From contig NZ_LUUB01000090.1 of the NCBI RefSeq assembly GCF_001641635.1, positions 145,691 to 209,690 of the forward strand: a stretch of 64,000 nt of DNA, given 5' to 3'. The position numbers were made by a program, and so were the translations under genes. This DNA comes from Bradyrhizobium centrolobii. GTDB taxonomy: Bacteria; Pseudomonadota; Alphaproteobacteria; Rhizobiales; Xanthobacteraceae. Positions 8,002 to 16,904 of the stretch are shown here, in pieces. Below the pieces are notes generated by a model, which was given only the letters and a program-made list of their open reading frames with translations, was not told the DNA's origin and did not search any database. The first letter of the stretch is position 1; each line of letters starts with the position of its first letter.

Positions 8002-8949
8002 CTACCTGCCGTGGTCATTCATTTGCGGGCGTCCGATCCACGCCCGGTTCAGACACCGGATCATCCAGTCGGGTTGCGATTGACCCCTTAGCCGCGCCTG
8101 CGCTTCCTGGTAGGGACCGACATAACGCAGCCGATTGGGCAATCTCGGATAGACGCGCCGTATCCATGTCAGCGCGCGGTCGGCGGCCCTGGCGTCCCGC
8201 TCGTCGAGCGCAAAGCCGAAGCCTGCGCGCAATCGCTCTGGCAGCATGCTCACAGTGAGAGCACGATACCATCGTGGTGGCCGCAACCACGGACGCGCTC
8301 CGCCAAGGATCTGCGTGGCGATCTCGCGCGCCGCCGCGCTGACGGTCAACGTCTCCGACTGCGCCATCTGCGCGTTATACGCTGCGAAGCCGGTCCAGTC
8401 CGCCGGAAGATCATCCGGCGTTAGCCCAAACAGAGCAGCGAACACCTTGCTCTCGGCCCAGTAACGTTCGCGGTCCTCGAAGGAAAACGGCGGCAGAACC
8501 AGATCATGGGCCATGAGCGCGGTCTCGACCAGCGTCGCATGAACCCAGCGCAGCGCTGGGACGTCGTTGGCGCAATAGCTCGAGCCTGCCGCGAACGGAC
8601 CGACCGCCTCGGGCATGTGGCCGACGATCATGGTATGACGCCGATGCAGCTGCCGGGCCGAGAGGAACGCCCTGTCGAGTGAGCCGAACACCATGGCAAA
8701 CATGATGTCGAACGTGCGATGGAAGCGGCCGATCGGATCGGCAAACGTCCGGGAGTGCTCGGCGATGGCGGCAGCGACCCAGGGATGCGCCAGTTGAAGC
8801 AGCAACGCGCGGCCCGCGCCGAGAAAGATGACGGCTTCGCGGTCAATCCGCCAAGTCACCGAGGTCGGGCCGAACACGCCTGCGGTCGACCCCGCGGCAT
8901 CAGCCCGGACGAGATCGAGCGCAGCCTCCAGATCTTTCTCAGCGATCAT
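8002..8949 (-). CDS. MpaB-like oxygenase (DUF2236 family)
   Basis: The 315-residue product matches the DUF2236/ER-bound-oxygenase family, named after the fungal MpaB and related to the heme-containing latex-clearing proteins. Visible family segments are FLGAGRALLLQLAHPWVAAA near 41-60, RFHRTF near 74 and RRHTMIVGHMP near 103-113. The internal histidines could be heme ligands in this family. No signal peptide or clear membrane segment is present. It converges on the glycogen synthase gene across only 4 bp. The family call is reasonable, but the substrate is unknown. Confidence 0.75.
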   Translation of the reverse strand: MIAEKDLEAALDLVRADAAGSTAGVFGPTSVTWRIDREAVIFLGAGRALLLQLAHPWVAAAIAEHSRTFADPIGRFHRTFDIMFAMVFGSLDRAFLSARQLHRRHTMIVGHMPEAVGPFAAGSSYCANDVPALRWVHATLVETALMAHDLVLPPFSFEDRERYWAESKVFAALFGLTPDDLPADWTGFAAYNAQMAQSETLTVSAAAREIATQILGGARPWLRPPRWYRALTVSMLPERLRAGFGFALDERDARAADRALTWIRRVYPRLPNRLRYVGPYQEAQARLRGQSQPDWMIRCLNRAWIGRPQMNDHGR

Positions 8950-9040
8950 TGCAAGCCCTTCGACGCAAACGCGCCAAGGATAGACCAGACCCGGGGTCGC
9001 GCGAAATCGTCATTGCGTGAAGCGACGAGTAGCCCGGCCA

Positions 9041-10183
9041 TCACTCTGCCGCCAACGACATCTCCTCCATATGCTCGTGCAGCACGACGCCTGACAGCGG
9101 ATCGAATTCCCCAATCCACGGCGCGCGCGCAAGCACCGCGCTGGTGTGCGCATAACCGGCATCCCAGCGCTGCGTGATGCCTGAGGGGCTGAAGTCGATG
9201 TCCTTGGTGTGGGTCTCGCGATCGAGTTGCGGCGCCAGCAGGCGCACCACATGCATGCGCGTCGGACAGCCATAGCTCATCAGCTCACGCACGGCCGGAT
9301 CGTCACGCTCGCTCTCGGGCAGTCGCGCCGCGAGCTGGTTGATGACGTGGCGCAGACGATGCGCCTGTTGTTGGCGGGCGATATGGCTGGCGATCCGGCT
9401 GGAATACTGCACGTCCTTGTGCCGGTTCAGCACCTCCGCCATCGTCGTCGGCTCGGTGCCGACGGGATTCCACAGATGTACCGCGAAGATCAGCGAGTCC
9501 TTGCGCGGGTTGTCGTCGAAGACGGCCTCGGTCGGCGTGTTCGACAGAATGCCGCCGTCCCAATACAGCTCGCCGTCGATGCGCACCGCCGGAAAGGCCG
9601 GCGGTAGCGCGCCCGAAGCCATGACGTGCTTGACTGTCAGATCGCCGTCGCGGCTGTCGAAATAGCGCATCCGGCTGGTCCGGACGTGAGCTGCACCGAC
9701 CGTGAGGCGCGGCGCGCAGCGATTGACCAGGCTGAAATCGACGAGCTCGACAAGCGTCTTCTCCAGCGGCGCCGTCGAATAGAAGCCGGCGTGATCCGCG
9801 CCGAGCGGATAGGAATCGCCGGCATGCGCCAGCGGATTGGGCCGGAAGAAGCCGGGAATACCATTGGCAATCGTCGACCAATAAGCAAGTTTCTCATTGA
9901 AGCCCGGGAACGCCGTCCGCGGATTCCAGATCGGACTCTGCTCCATCCGCTTCCAGAACTCCTTCAGCCGCGACAGCCGGTTCTGCGGCTCGTTGCCGGC
10001 GATTAGACTGGCGTTGATCGCTCCGATCGAGGTGCCGATGATCCAGTCCGGCTCGATGCCGGCCTCGTGCAACGCATGGTAGACGCCGGCCTGGTAGGAG
10101 CCGAGCGCGCCACCGCCCTGGAGCACCAGGACGACCTGGCCCGGCAGGTCCCCTGACCTGATGCTTTGAATGGTGCTCTGCAT
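9041..10183 (-). CDS. patatin-like phospholipase with DUF3734 C-terminus
   Basis: The 380-residue product is a Ser-Asp dyad lipid acyl hydrolase. The oxyanion loop GGGALG is at 23-28, the nucleophile Ser52 is in GTSIG and the partner Asp209 is in YWDGG. The region after about residue 260 matches the extra domain found in many alphaproteobacterial patatins. The ATG at 10183 follows a GGGAGG ribosome binding site, so the upstream in-frame extension is not needed. It is divergent from a LysR regulator gene across about 200 bp, which suggests local control. No signal peptide is seen. Confidence 0.88.
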   Translation of the reverse strand: MQSTIQSIRSGDLPGQVVLVLQGGGALGSYQAGVYHALHEAGIEPDWIIGTSIGAINASLIAGNEPQNRLSRLKEFWKRMEQSPIWNPRTAFPGFNEKLAYWSTIANGIPGFFRPNPLAHAGDSYPLGADHAGFYSTAPLEKTLVELVDFSLVNRCAPRLTVGAAHVRTSRMRYFDSRDGDLTVKHVMASGALPPAFPAVRIDGELYWDGGILSNTPTEAVFDDNPRKDSLIFAVHLWNPVGTEPTTMAEVLNRHKDVQYSSRIASHIARQQQAHRLRHVINQLAARLPESERDDPAVRELMSYGCPTRMHVVRLLAPQLDRETHTKDIDFSPSGITQRWDAGYAHTSAVLARAPWIGEFDPLSGVVLHEHMEEMSLAAE

Positions 10184-10385
10184 GTGTCGCCTCCCGTCAG
10201 GCTCGACGCCGCTCAAATTACGCCGGCGCGGCGCTATTGTTACGCCCTGCCCTTCTGCGGGACGGACGGACACAACGCAAATGCCCGTTGGCTTCCGAAA
10301 CCATGCGCGGACGCTATTGCCGCCAGGGTGTCATTCCCCACTCCGATCGGCTAGATTCCGGGCCGGTTTTGCTGGGAGCCGATCC

Positions 10386-11273
10386 ATGGAAATGCATCAG
10401 GTCCGCTATTTCCTCGCGGTGGCGCAGCTACTGAATTTCACGCGCGCAGCCGAAGAATGCAACGTGACGCAGCCCTCGCTGACGCGCGCGATCAAGCAGC
10501 TCGAGGCCGAGCTCGGCGGCGACCTGTTCCGCCGCGAACGGCCGGCGGCGCAATTGACTGAGCTCGGCCAGCGCATGCATCCGCTCCTGAAGCAGTGCTA
10601 CGATGCGGCCGTCGGCGCACGCTCGCTCGCCTCCTCGTTCAAGAGCGGAGAGATCGGCGCGCTGCGCATAGCGCTGACGCATTCGGTCGATCTCACCCTT
10701 CTCATTCCCCATCTCAAGCAGATCAAGCGACAGTTCAACCGGCTCGAACTCCGCTTTCTGCGGGGCACGAGCCGCGAGATCAGCGATTTCCTCAGGAAGG
10801 GCGAGGCCGAGCTCGGTATCGCCGCCGATATCGATGAGGCCTGGGAGCGCCTCGACGTCTGGCCATTGTTCACCGAGACATTCGAGCTCGTCGTCAACAG
10901 GGAGCATCGACTGGCCGATCGCAGCACCATCGAGCTCGACGACCTGCGCTCCGAGCAATTGCTCAGCCGAACCTTCTGCGAGCATTCCCGGCGCATCTCC
11001 GCGAGTCTGCGCGAACACGGGATCGACGTCGATCATGGCCACGAGATTGCGAGCGAGCACGATCTGATCGAGCTGGTGGAAGCCGATATCGGCGTCGCCA
11101 TGGTGCCGCACACCTCGCCCGTGCCGGAAAGCCTGAAGCGGACGTCGGTGACCGGGCTCGATGCCCGCCGCACCGTCAACCTCTATGGCGTCGCCGGCCG
11201 GCAGCGCACGGCGGTGGCCAACGCCGTCATGCGCCTGCTGCGCGGCGCGGACTGGCGGGCGATTGCGGGGTAG
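10386..11273 (+). CDS. LysR family transcriptional regulator
   Basis: The 295-residue DNA-binding protein has the LysR winged helix-turn-helix at about 1-60 (MHQVRYFLAVAQLLNFTRAA, then VTQPSLTRAIKQLE). A co-inducer-binding domain occupies the rest. Regulators of this type usually bind next to a divergent target, here the patatin-like phospholipase gene starting at 10183. The true start is the ATG at 10386, where the conserved N-terminus begins; upstream in-frame codons encode an unrelated low-complexity leader. The inducer is unknown. Confidence 0.9.
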   Translation: MEMHQVRYFLAVAQLLNFTRAAEECNVTQPSLTRAIKQLEAELGGDLFRRERPAAQLTELGQRMHPLLKQCYDAAVGARSLASSFKSGEIGALRIALTHSVDLTLLIPHLKQIKRQFNRLELRFLRGTSREISDFLRKGEAELGIAADIDEAWERLDVWPLFTETFELVVNREHRLADRSTIELDDLRSEQLLSRTFCEHSRRISASLREHGIDVDHGHEIASEHDLIELVEADIGVAMVPHTSPVPESLKRTSVTGLDARRTVNLYGVAGRQRTAVANAVMRLLRGADWRAIAG

Positions 11274-11301
11274 CTCTACCGACGCAAAGGCGGTGTCTAC
11301 G

Positions 11302-11443
11302 CTCCCTCGCCCCGCTTGCGGGGAGAGGGTTGGGGTGAGGGGGAGTCTCCACGGGGACGGTGACAGTAGGACTCGCGGAGAGCCCCCCTCACCCGGATTG
11401 CATCTTCGATGCAATCCGACCTCTCCCCGCAAGCGGGGAGAGG
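11302..11443. repeat. palindromic intergenic repeat (CCCCGCTTGCGGGGAGAGG family)
   Basis: The left part CCCCGCTTGCGGGGAGAGG and the right part CCTCTCCCCGCAAGCGGGG are inverted copies. A second pair (GGTGAGGGGGA and CCCCCCTCACC) lies inside. A related element is at 37091-37241, with TCTCCCCTTGTGGGA and CTCCCACAAGTGGAGAGGG. Both sit in gaps between genes, as expected for a dispersed non-coding element. Confidence 0.8.
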
Positions 11444-11449
11444 CGAAGA

Positions 11450-12166
11450 TCAGTGCTCGCGGCTCGCGCTCTCCAGCGCCGCGAGCAGGTCGTCGATCTC
11501 CATGCGCTTGCGGAAATCAGGATCGACGAAGCGGGCCTTCACGATCCCGTCGCGGCCGACGACGAACACGGCCGGGATCGGCAGCATCCAGCCATCGTTG
11601 CCGTGGAACTTTGCCATGTCATGATAGGACAACAGCCGCTGGATCTCTGTGCCGAGCCAAATCGCCAGGTTGAGCGACAGCGCGTAGCCGTTGTCCAGAT
11701 CCGTCAGCACCGGGAACGGCGCACCCGAGTCAGCCCTGAATTTTTCGGTGAACTCCTGGGTCTCCGGCATGATCGCGACGATCTGCGCGCCCATCGCCTT
11801 GATCCGGGCCTCGGCTTGGATCACCGCCCGCACATTGAGGCGGCAATAGGGGCACCAATGGCCGCGGAAGAACGTGACTGCAACCGGTCCCCGCGCCAGC
11901 AGCGTGGGCAGAGTGACCAGCCGTCCGCTCTCGTCAGGCAACATGAACGGCGGCATCACCTCGCCCGGACGCGGCGCGTTTTCGCCGCCGCCATTCTCGT
12001 TCAGCCTCACCACGAGGCGATCGACCGCCTCACCATAGGCCGGAAAGATCTCGCGCCCGGCAGCCGCATAGGCGCGGAGCTGTTCGTTCAGCGTGCCTTC
12101 CATGTCGCGGCAGCGCTGGAAGGCGAGCTTGAGCCGTTCGGCATCGGTTGGTGAAAGGGATGTCAT
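11450..12166 (-). CDS. peroxiredoxin-like AhpC/TSA family protein
   Basis: The 238-residue protein has a thioredoxin-type fold of the AhpC/TSA group. The segment VTFFRGHWCPYCRLNVRAV places a Cys105-Pro-Tyr-Cys108 pair at the active site, which is more thioredoxin-like than the single peroxidatic cysteine of standard peroxiredoxins. An N-terminal helical region of about 60 residues precedes the domain. The ATG at 12166 has GGAG upstream. It would reduce peroxides or disulfides in the cytoplasm, since no signal peptide is visible. Its upstream same-strand neighbour encodes a small exported protein. Confidence 0.8.
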   Translation of the reverse strand: MTSLSPTDAERLKLAFQRCRDMEGTLNEQLRAYAAAGREIFPAYGEAVDRLVVRLNENGGGENAPRPGEVMPPFMLPDESGRLVTLPTLLARGPVAVTFFRGHWCPYCRLNVRAVIQAEARIKAMGAQIVAIMPETQEFTEKFRADSGAPFPVLTDLDNGYALSLNLAIWLGTEIQRLLSYHDMAKFHGNDGWMLPIPAVFVVGRDGIVKARFVDPDFRKRMEIDDLLAALESASREH

Positions 12167-12251
12167 GTTCCACTCCGGCACCAAGACTTGAGGGTATTAT
12201 TTTTACGTTCGGGCCGCCCTGCAAGGGGGCGGCCGTCGCGCGAGGGCCGGC

Positions 12252-12536
12252 TCAGTTCACGTAGAAATTGCCGGTCGGATCGAGCCGCCCAGGCGTGTAG
12301 TACAGCGCGCCGTTGTCCATGAAGAAGACGGTGTTTTCAGGCACTTTCTTCGCGTTCTTCATCATCGCCTCGTGGTTCCTCTCGGGCGAGGCCGTGGCCA
12401 TCGCCGACATCTTGCCGGGCCCGCCATAGACATAGGCCATTCCGGCCTTGAAATCCCAGGCAGCCTCCGAGAAGGCCGATGTGGCGATCACCGCGAACGC
12501 GGCAGTGGCGATCAGGGTCTTGGACAGTTTCGTCAT
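12252..12536 (-). CDS. small exported hypothetical protein
   Basis: The 94-residue product has a signal peptide (MTKLSKTLIATAAFAVIATSAFS region, about 1-23). The mature part of about 70 residues begins AAWDFKAGMAYVYG and contains MSAMATASPERNHEAMMKNAKKVPENTVFF. There are no cysteines and no recognised domain. It is divergent from a cupin gene, and four GATAG-type half-sites lie between the two. I do not recognise a function. Confidence 0.7.
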   Translation of the reverse strand: MTKLSKTLIATAAFAVIATSAFSEAAWDFKAGMAYVYGGPGKMSAMATASPERNHEAMMKNAKKVPENTVFFMDNGALYYTPGRLDPTGNFYVN

Positions 12537-12635
12537 GGATGCTCCTCCGGATTGACGTCAACGCCCGCCAATCGGGCGCCCTGCCATCGAACGCCGGAAG
12601 CGCCACAAGCGGAAATGCCGATCCCCGATCGGTTC

Positions 12636-12671
12636 GATAGCCGCCGCCTATCAAGATAGCGCGGAGCTATC
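12636..12671. promoter_or_regulatory. cluster of GATAG/CTATC half-sites between divergent exported-protein genes
   Basis: GATAG (12636), CTATC (12648), GATAGC (12655) and GCTATC (12666) form two inverted repeats in 36 bp. They lie inside the 238-bp gap between the starts of two divergent genes. The arrangement looks like a pair of operators for a dimeric regulator, or a pair of small hairpins. Confidence 0.4.
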
Positions 12672-12774
12672 GCAGCGAGAGCGAGACGGCATTTCCGCGG
12701 AGGCGCGGCTTTGGCGAAGCTGATGCCATTGCCGGCAATCGATGAGCCCCGGCGAGCAACAAGGGAGACTATCC

Positions 12775-13257
12775 ATGTTCACGCATCTCACATCGTCGCG
12801 CGCAGTCTGGGCAGGCCTTGCCGTCGCCGGCGCGCTCGTGGTCTCGGCGCAAGCAGCCCTCGCCGGCGAATGCCCGGCCGACAAGATCAAGCCGAATGCA
12901 CGCCAGATGGTCGACTACAAGCCCGTGGGCGTCACCGATGTGACGCTCGGCTCGATCGACCTGGCAAAGCAGCCCGCCAACATCAGGGATCGCGAGCTGC
13001 GCTTCCGCAAGCTGACCATCGAGCCCGGCGGCATCGTACCCTGGCACAGCCATGACGACCGCCCTGCCCTGATCTTCGTACAGCAGGGCGAGATCGTCGA
13101 ATACGCCTCCAACTGCATTGACCCGATCGTGCACAAGGCTGGCGATCTCCGCCCCGAGGTCTACGGCACCTCGCACTGGTGGAAGAATCTCGGCAGGGAG
13201 ACCGTCATTCTCTACGTCGGCGACGTCCGCAGGGATCCTCACGACCACAATATGTGA
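12775..13257 (+). CDS. exported cupin-domain protein
   Basis: The 160-residue product has a signal peptide of about 30 residues ending AALA before Gly-Glu-Cys. A single cupin barrel follows, with the metal-type motif PGGIVPWHSHDDRP; His91 and His93 are the likely ligands, and a second half contains GTSHWWKNLG. Such proteins bind a metal or small ligand in the periplasm, and some act as sensors or isomerases. The ATG at 12775 has AGGGAG just upstream. It is divergent from the small exported protein gene at 12252-12536 and is followed by an MFS exporter gene. The ligand is unknown. Confidence 0.8.
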   Translation: MFTHLTSSRAVWAGLAVAGALVVSAQAALAGECPADKIKPNARQMVDYKPVGVTDVTLGSIDLAKQPANIRDRELRFRKLTIEPGGIVPWHSHDDRPALIFVQQGEIVEYASNCIDPIVHKAGDLRPEVYGTSHWWKNLGRETVILYVGDVRRDPHDHNM

Positions 13258-13273
13258 CGAGCCTTTGCTGCCC

Positions 13274-13309
13274 CGTCATTCCGGGGCGCGAAGCGAACCC
13301 GGAATGACG
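13274..13309. repeat. short palindromic repeat (CGTCATTCCGGG family)
   Basis: CGTCATTCCGGG is followed after 12 bp by its exact inverted complement CCCGGAATGACG. A longer member of the same family is at 63301-63416. It lies between the cupin and MFS genes and could act as a transcript-end hairpin for the former. Confidence 0.85.
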
Positions 13310-13334
13310 TCCAGCCATTTCAAGAGACGCAGTC

Positions 13335-14543
13335 ATGACCGATCTGTCCGCGCGCATGCAGCTGACCCGAATGGCGATGTCCGGCCACTCACCCGGCATC
13401 GTGCTCCGCTCTCTCGTGATCGGCCTGACCGCTTTCCTCACCGTGGTCGACCTGTTCGCCACGCAGGCGATCCTCCCCTCGCTGACGCGGCACTACGGCG
13501 TGACACCGGCGGCAATGGGCTTTGCCGTCAATGCCAGCACTTTCGGCATGGCGATCGCCAGCCTCGCAGTCGGCCTTTTCAGCCCGCGCATCGATCGAAG
13601 GGTCGGCATTCTCTTGAGCCTGACTTTGCTTGCCATTCCTACTAGCCTGCTCGCGTGGGCGCCCAATCTCGTTGTCTTCACCGGCTTGCGCATCATCCAG
13701 GGCCTTTGCATGGCCTCTGCCTTCGCGCTGACGCTCGCGTACCTCGGCGAGCAGTGCAGTGCGATGGACGCCGGCGGCGCCTTCGCCGCCTACATTACCG
13801 GCAATGTCGCAAGCAATCTGGTCGGCCGGCTGATGTCGGCTGCGCTCGTCGACAGCTTGGGCCTCGCCTGGAACTTCTATGTCTTCGCCGCGCTCAACCT
13901 CGCGGGAGCAGTGCTGGTCTACTTCACCATCGTGCGCGTCGAGCCGATGCAGGCGATGGCGCCGACGACATCCCCGCTCGAGGTCGCATCGGCGCACTGG
14001 CGCAATCCGCGGCTGCGCGCGGCTTACGGTCTTGGCTTCTGCATCCTCTTCGCCTTCATCGGCACCTTCACGTTCGTCAATTTCGTGCTGGTGCGGCCGC
14101 CGCTGTCGCTGGGCATGATGGACCTGGGTCTGGTGTATCTGGTTTTCCTGCCATCGATCGTCACCACCCTGCTCGCCGGCCGCGCCGTCGCGCGGATTGG
14201 AACGCGCCCGACCATCTGGGCCGCGCTTTGCGTCGCCGCAATTGGCCTGCCTCTGATGCTGACGGTGCATCTTGCCACTGTCCTGGCGGGCATGGTGCTG
14301 GTTGGTGTCGGCACCTTCTTTGCCCAGGCGGCCGCGACCGGCTTCGTCGGGCAGGCAGCCGGCCAAAACCGTGGCGTCGCCAGCGGGACCTATCTAGCCT
14401 GCTATTTCTGCGGCGGCCTCGCCGGCACTGCCGTGCTCGGCCGACTGTTCGATTCCTCGGGATGGCCTGCATGCGTTGCCGGTATCGGAGCGGCACTCGC
14501 GATTGCGGCGCTCCTGACGTCTGCGCTTAAGCGCGAATTCTAG
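13335..14543 (+). CDS. MFS transporter
   Basis: The 402-residue protein has about 12 hydrophobic membrane segments arranged as two halves of six, typical of proton-driven major facilitator exporters. The segment between helices 2 and 3 (GLFSPRIDRRVGIL, about 79-92) is the family loop motif. Overall it resembles the YnfM/AraJ group of drug or metabolite exporters. The stop codon overlaps the end of the convergent fixS gene by 4 bp, so no transcription terminator can lie between them. The substrate is unknown. Confidence 0.85.
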   Translation: MTDLSARMQLTRMAMSGHSPGIVLRSLVIGLTAFLTVVDLFATQAILPSLTRHYGVTPAAMGFAVNASTFGMAIASLAVGLFSPRIDRRVGILLSLTLLAIPTSLLAWAPNLVVFTGLRIIQGLCMASAFALTLAYLGEQCSAMDAGGAFAAYITGNVASNLVGRLMSAALVDSLGLAWNFYVFAALNLAGAVLVYFTIVRVEPMQAMAPTTSPLEVASAHWRNPRLRAAYGLGFCILFAFIGTFTFVNFVLVRPPLSLGMMDLGLVYLVFLPSIVTTLLAGRAVARIGTRPTIWAALCVAAIGLPLMLTVHLATVLAGMVLVGVGTFFAQAAATGFVGQAAGQNRGVASGTYLACYFCGGLAGTAVLGRLFDSSGWPACVAGIGAALAIAALLTSALKREF

Positions 14544-14707
14544 CGCTTGGCCTGCGCCTCCTGCGGCGGATCGTCGTCGGCGATCGCACGCCAGGCAGCG
14601 CCGTCGAGGTCTTCGTACTGGCCGCTCTTCAGTGACCAGAGGAACGCAGCGAGACCTGCCAGTCCGAGCGCCAGCGCCAGCGGGACCAGGATGACCAAAA
14701 TCTCCAT
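14540..14707 (-). CDS. fixS: cbb3 oxidase maturation protein FixS (CcoS)
   Basis: This 55-residue single-span membrane protein is needed to insert heme and copper into the cbb3 oxidase. It begins MEILVILVPLALALGLAGLAAFLW, a membrane helix at about 2-24, followed by LKSGQYEDLDGAAWRAI, the typical charged tail of CcoS that includes the YxDLDG motif. The start ATG overlaps the fixI stop by one base (TGATG on the minus strand), implying coupled translation. It is the last gene of fixGHIS. The length matches the family (about 50-60). Confidence 0.93.
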   Translation of the reverse strand: MEILVILVPLALALGLAGLAAFLWSLKSGQYEDLDGAAWRAIADDDPPQEAQAKR

Positions 14708-16893
14708 CACACGCTCTCCCCCGACGCGCTGCGGGCCCGCAGCGAATTCAGCATGACCAGGATCGACGATCCGCTCATGGCGGCCGCCGCGATCAGGGGC
14801 GTGACGACGCCGCTGATCGCGATCGGCACCGCAAGGACGTTGTAGCCGATCGCAAGCCAGAGGTTTTGCCGCATCAGGTGCAGCGCCTTGCGCGACAAGT
14901 CGATCGCAGCGACGACCGGCGCCAGCGGCCTGCCGAGGAAGACGAGATCGGCGGTCGACTGGCTGAGATGCGCGGCCGAGATCGGCGACATCGAGACATG
15001 CGCCGCCGCCAGCGAGGGCGCATCATTCATGCCGTCGCCGACCATCAGCACCTTCGCGCTGCGCCGCTTGAGCTCCTCGATCCGTGCGATCTTGTCGGCC
15101 GGCGTGACGCCGGCGCGCCATTCGGCGATGTCGAGCGCGTGGGCCGCCGCCTTCACCGCCGGCTCGCGGTCGCCGGAGAGGATCTCGATACCGACATTGC
15201 GCGCCTTCAGCGCCGCGATCACCGCCCGCGCATCCGGACGCAGGCCCTGGCGGACCGAGAGAATAAATTTCTCGCTGGCCTTGCTGAAGGCCACGATGGA
15301 GGCCTCGGGATCGAGATTGGCGCCGATCAATGCCTCGGCGCCACAGAAGGACGGACGTCCCAGGCGGATCTCGACGCCGTCGATCGTCGCGCGTACGCCC
15401 TGCCCGGCTTCCTCGACTGCATCGACGATCGGCGACTTCGCGCCGGACGCCTGCGCGACCGCGGCGGCCACGGGATGATGGCTCGATAGCGCGAGCCGGC
15501 CGGCGAGCTTGAGGATATCGGCGGGAATGTCGGCTGCGTTCGTTACTTCAAGATCCGGCAGCGTCAGCGTGCCGGTCTTGTCGAAGATGACGTGATCGGC
15601 CTCGGCCATGCGCTCGATGGCATCCCCGGAATTGAGCAGCACGCCGGACTTGAACATCGCGCCCGAGGCCACCGTCTGCACGGTCGGGATCGCGAGGCCC
15701 AGCGCGCAGGGACAGGTGATGATCAGCACGGCAACGCCCGTCACGATCGCATCATGCCAGCTCACACCCGCAAGCACCCAGCCGAGAATGGTGAGGAGCG
15801 CGGTCGCATGCACCACCGGCGCATAGAGCCGCGAGGCGCGGTCGGCGAGCCGCATGTAGCGCGAGCGCGCCTGGAGCGCGTTGTCGAGCAGCCGCGTGAT
15901 CTCCGCAAGCAGCGTCGCCTCGGACGCCGCCGAGACCCGCACCCGCAGCGTGCCGGAGATGTTCATCGATCCCGCATAGACCGGCGTGCCCGGCCCGGCC
16001 GTGACATAAAGCGTCTCGCCGGTGATCAGGCTCTGGTCGATCTCGGAACGCCCCTCGATCACGGCGCCGTCGACCGCGCAGCGCTCGCCGGGCCGCAGCA
16101 GCACGATGTCGCCGGGATGGATCGCCGCCACCGGCACCTGCGAGATCTCGTCAGGCCCGACGAACTTCGCGGCCGTCTCCGCCTTCAGTGCGGCGAGATT
16201 GCCGGCGACCGCGCGCGTCCGCCTCCGCATGTTCTGGTCGAGGAAGCGGCCGACCAGGAGGAAGGTGAGTAGCATGATCGCCGCATCGAAATAAGCGTGA
16301 TCGGCGTGATGGATGGTCTCGACCACGGACATGCCGAGCGCAAGGCACACCCCGATCGAGATCGGCACGTCCATGTTGGTGGTCTTCGCCGCCAGCGCGC
16401 GCCAGGCCGAGCGGAAGAACGGCTGGCCGGCATAGGCCGCCGCCGGCAGGGCGATCAGCGCCGACAGCCAGTGGAAGAAGTCGCGCTGTTCGGGCAGCAT
16501 GTCCGAGACGTTGCCGGACCACACCGGGATCGACAGCATCATCACGTTCATGGTGGCAAACGCCGCCACGCCGAGGCAGCGCAGCAGGAAGCGCGATTCC
16601 GCAACCTCGGTCGCCTCCGCGCTCTCCGTCTCGTAAGGATATGCCTTGTAGCCGAGCTCCTCGAGGCGATCGATGAAGCGCCCCGGATCGAGCGTGCCCT
16701 CCTTCCATTCCAGCGCGACGCGGCGGTCAGTGAGGTTCACCCGCGCCAGCGTGACGTCGGGAATGGCCGATAGTCCGCGCTCGATCCTGGCCATGCAGCC
16801 GGCGCAGTGAACGCCCTCGACCGCGAGATCGATGTGCTGCAGCCCGTGGCCCGCGGCGCGGACATAATGTGAGAAATCCCGCGTCACCTGCAT
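14707..16893 (-). CDS. fixI: copper-transporting P1B-type ATPase FixI (CcoI)
   Basis: The 728-residue pump supplies copper for assembly of the cbb3 oxidase. An N-terminal heavy-metal domain has the Cys30-x-x-Cys33 copper site. The membrane metal site is Cys394-Pro-Cys396 in IITCPCALG. The phosphorylated Asp438 is in FDKTGTLT, the nucleotide-binding His-Pro pair is in SSHHPVAAAV, and the hinge is GDGMNDAPSLA. The start ATG at 16893 is 11 bp from the end of fixH; longer frames upstream overlap fixH and are not needed. It is in the order fixG-fixH-fixI-fixS and would be expressed under low oxygen. Confidence 0.95.
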   Translation of the reverse strand: MQVTRDFSHYVRAAGHGLQHIDLAVEGVHCAGCMARIERGLSAIPDVTLARVNLTDRRVALEWKEGTLDPGRFIDRLEELGYKAYPYETESAEATEVAESRFLLRCLGVAAFATMNVMMLSIPVWSGNVSDMLPEQRDFFHWLSALIALPAAAYAGQPFFRSAWRALAAKTTNMDVPISIGVCLALGMSVVETIHHADHAYFDAAIMLLTFLLVGRFLDQNMRRRTRAVAGNLAALKAETAAKFVGPDEISQVPVAAIHPGDIVLLRPGERCAVDGAVIEGRSEIDQSLITGETLYVTAGPGTPVYAGSMNISGTLRVRVSAASEATLLAEITRLLDNALQARSRYMRLADRASRLYAPVVHATALLTILGWVLAGVSWHDAIVTGVAVLIITCPCALGLAIPTVQTVASGAMFKSGVLLNSGDAIERMAEADHVIFDKTGTLTLPDLEVTNAADIPADILKLAGRLALSSHHPVAAAVAQASGAKSPIVDAVEEAGQGVRATIDGVEIRLGRPSFCGAEALIGANLDPEASIVAFSKASEKFILSVRQGLRPDARAVIAALKARNVGIEILSGDREPAVKAAAHALDIAEWRAGVTPADKIARIEELKRRSAKVLMVGDGMNDAPSLAAAHVSMSPISAAHLSQSTADLVFLGRPLAPVVAAIDLSRKALHLMRQNLWLAIGYNVLAVPIAISGVVTPLIAAAAMSGSSILVMLNSLRARSASGESV

Positions 16894-16904
16894 GGCGCGC
16901 CCCT

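Noticed and set aside
12190..12240. GGCCGCC/GGCGGCC hairpin as a terminator for the 94-residue exported protein gene
   Set aside because: On the strand of that gene the hairpin is followed by an A-rich, not T-rich, tract, so I do not call it a terminator.
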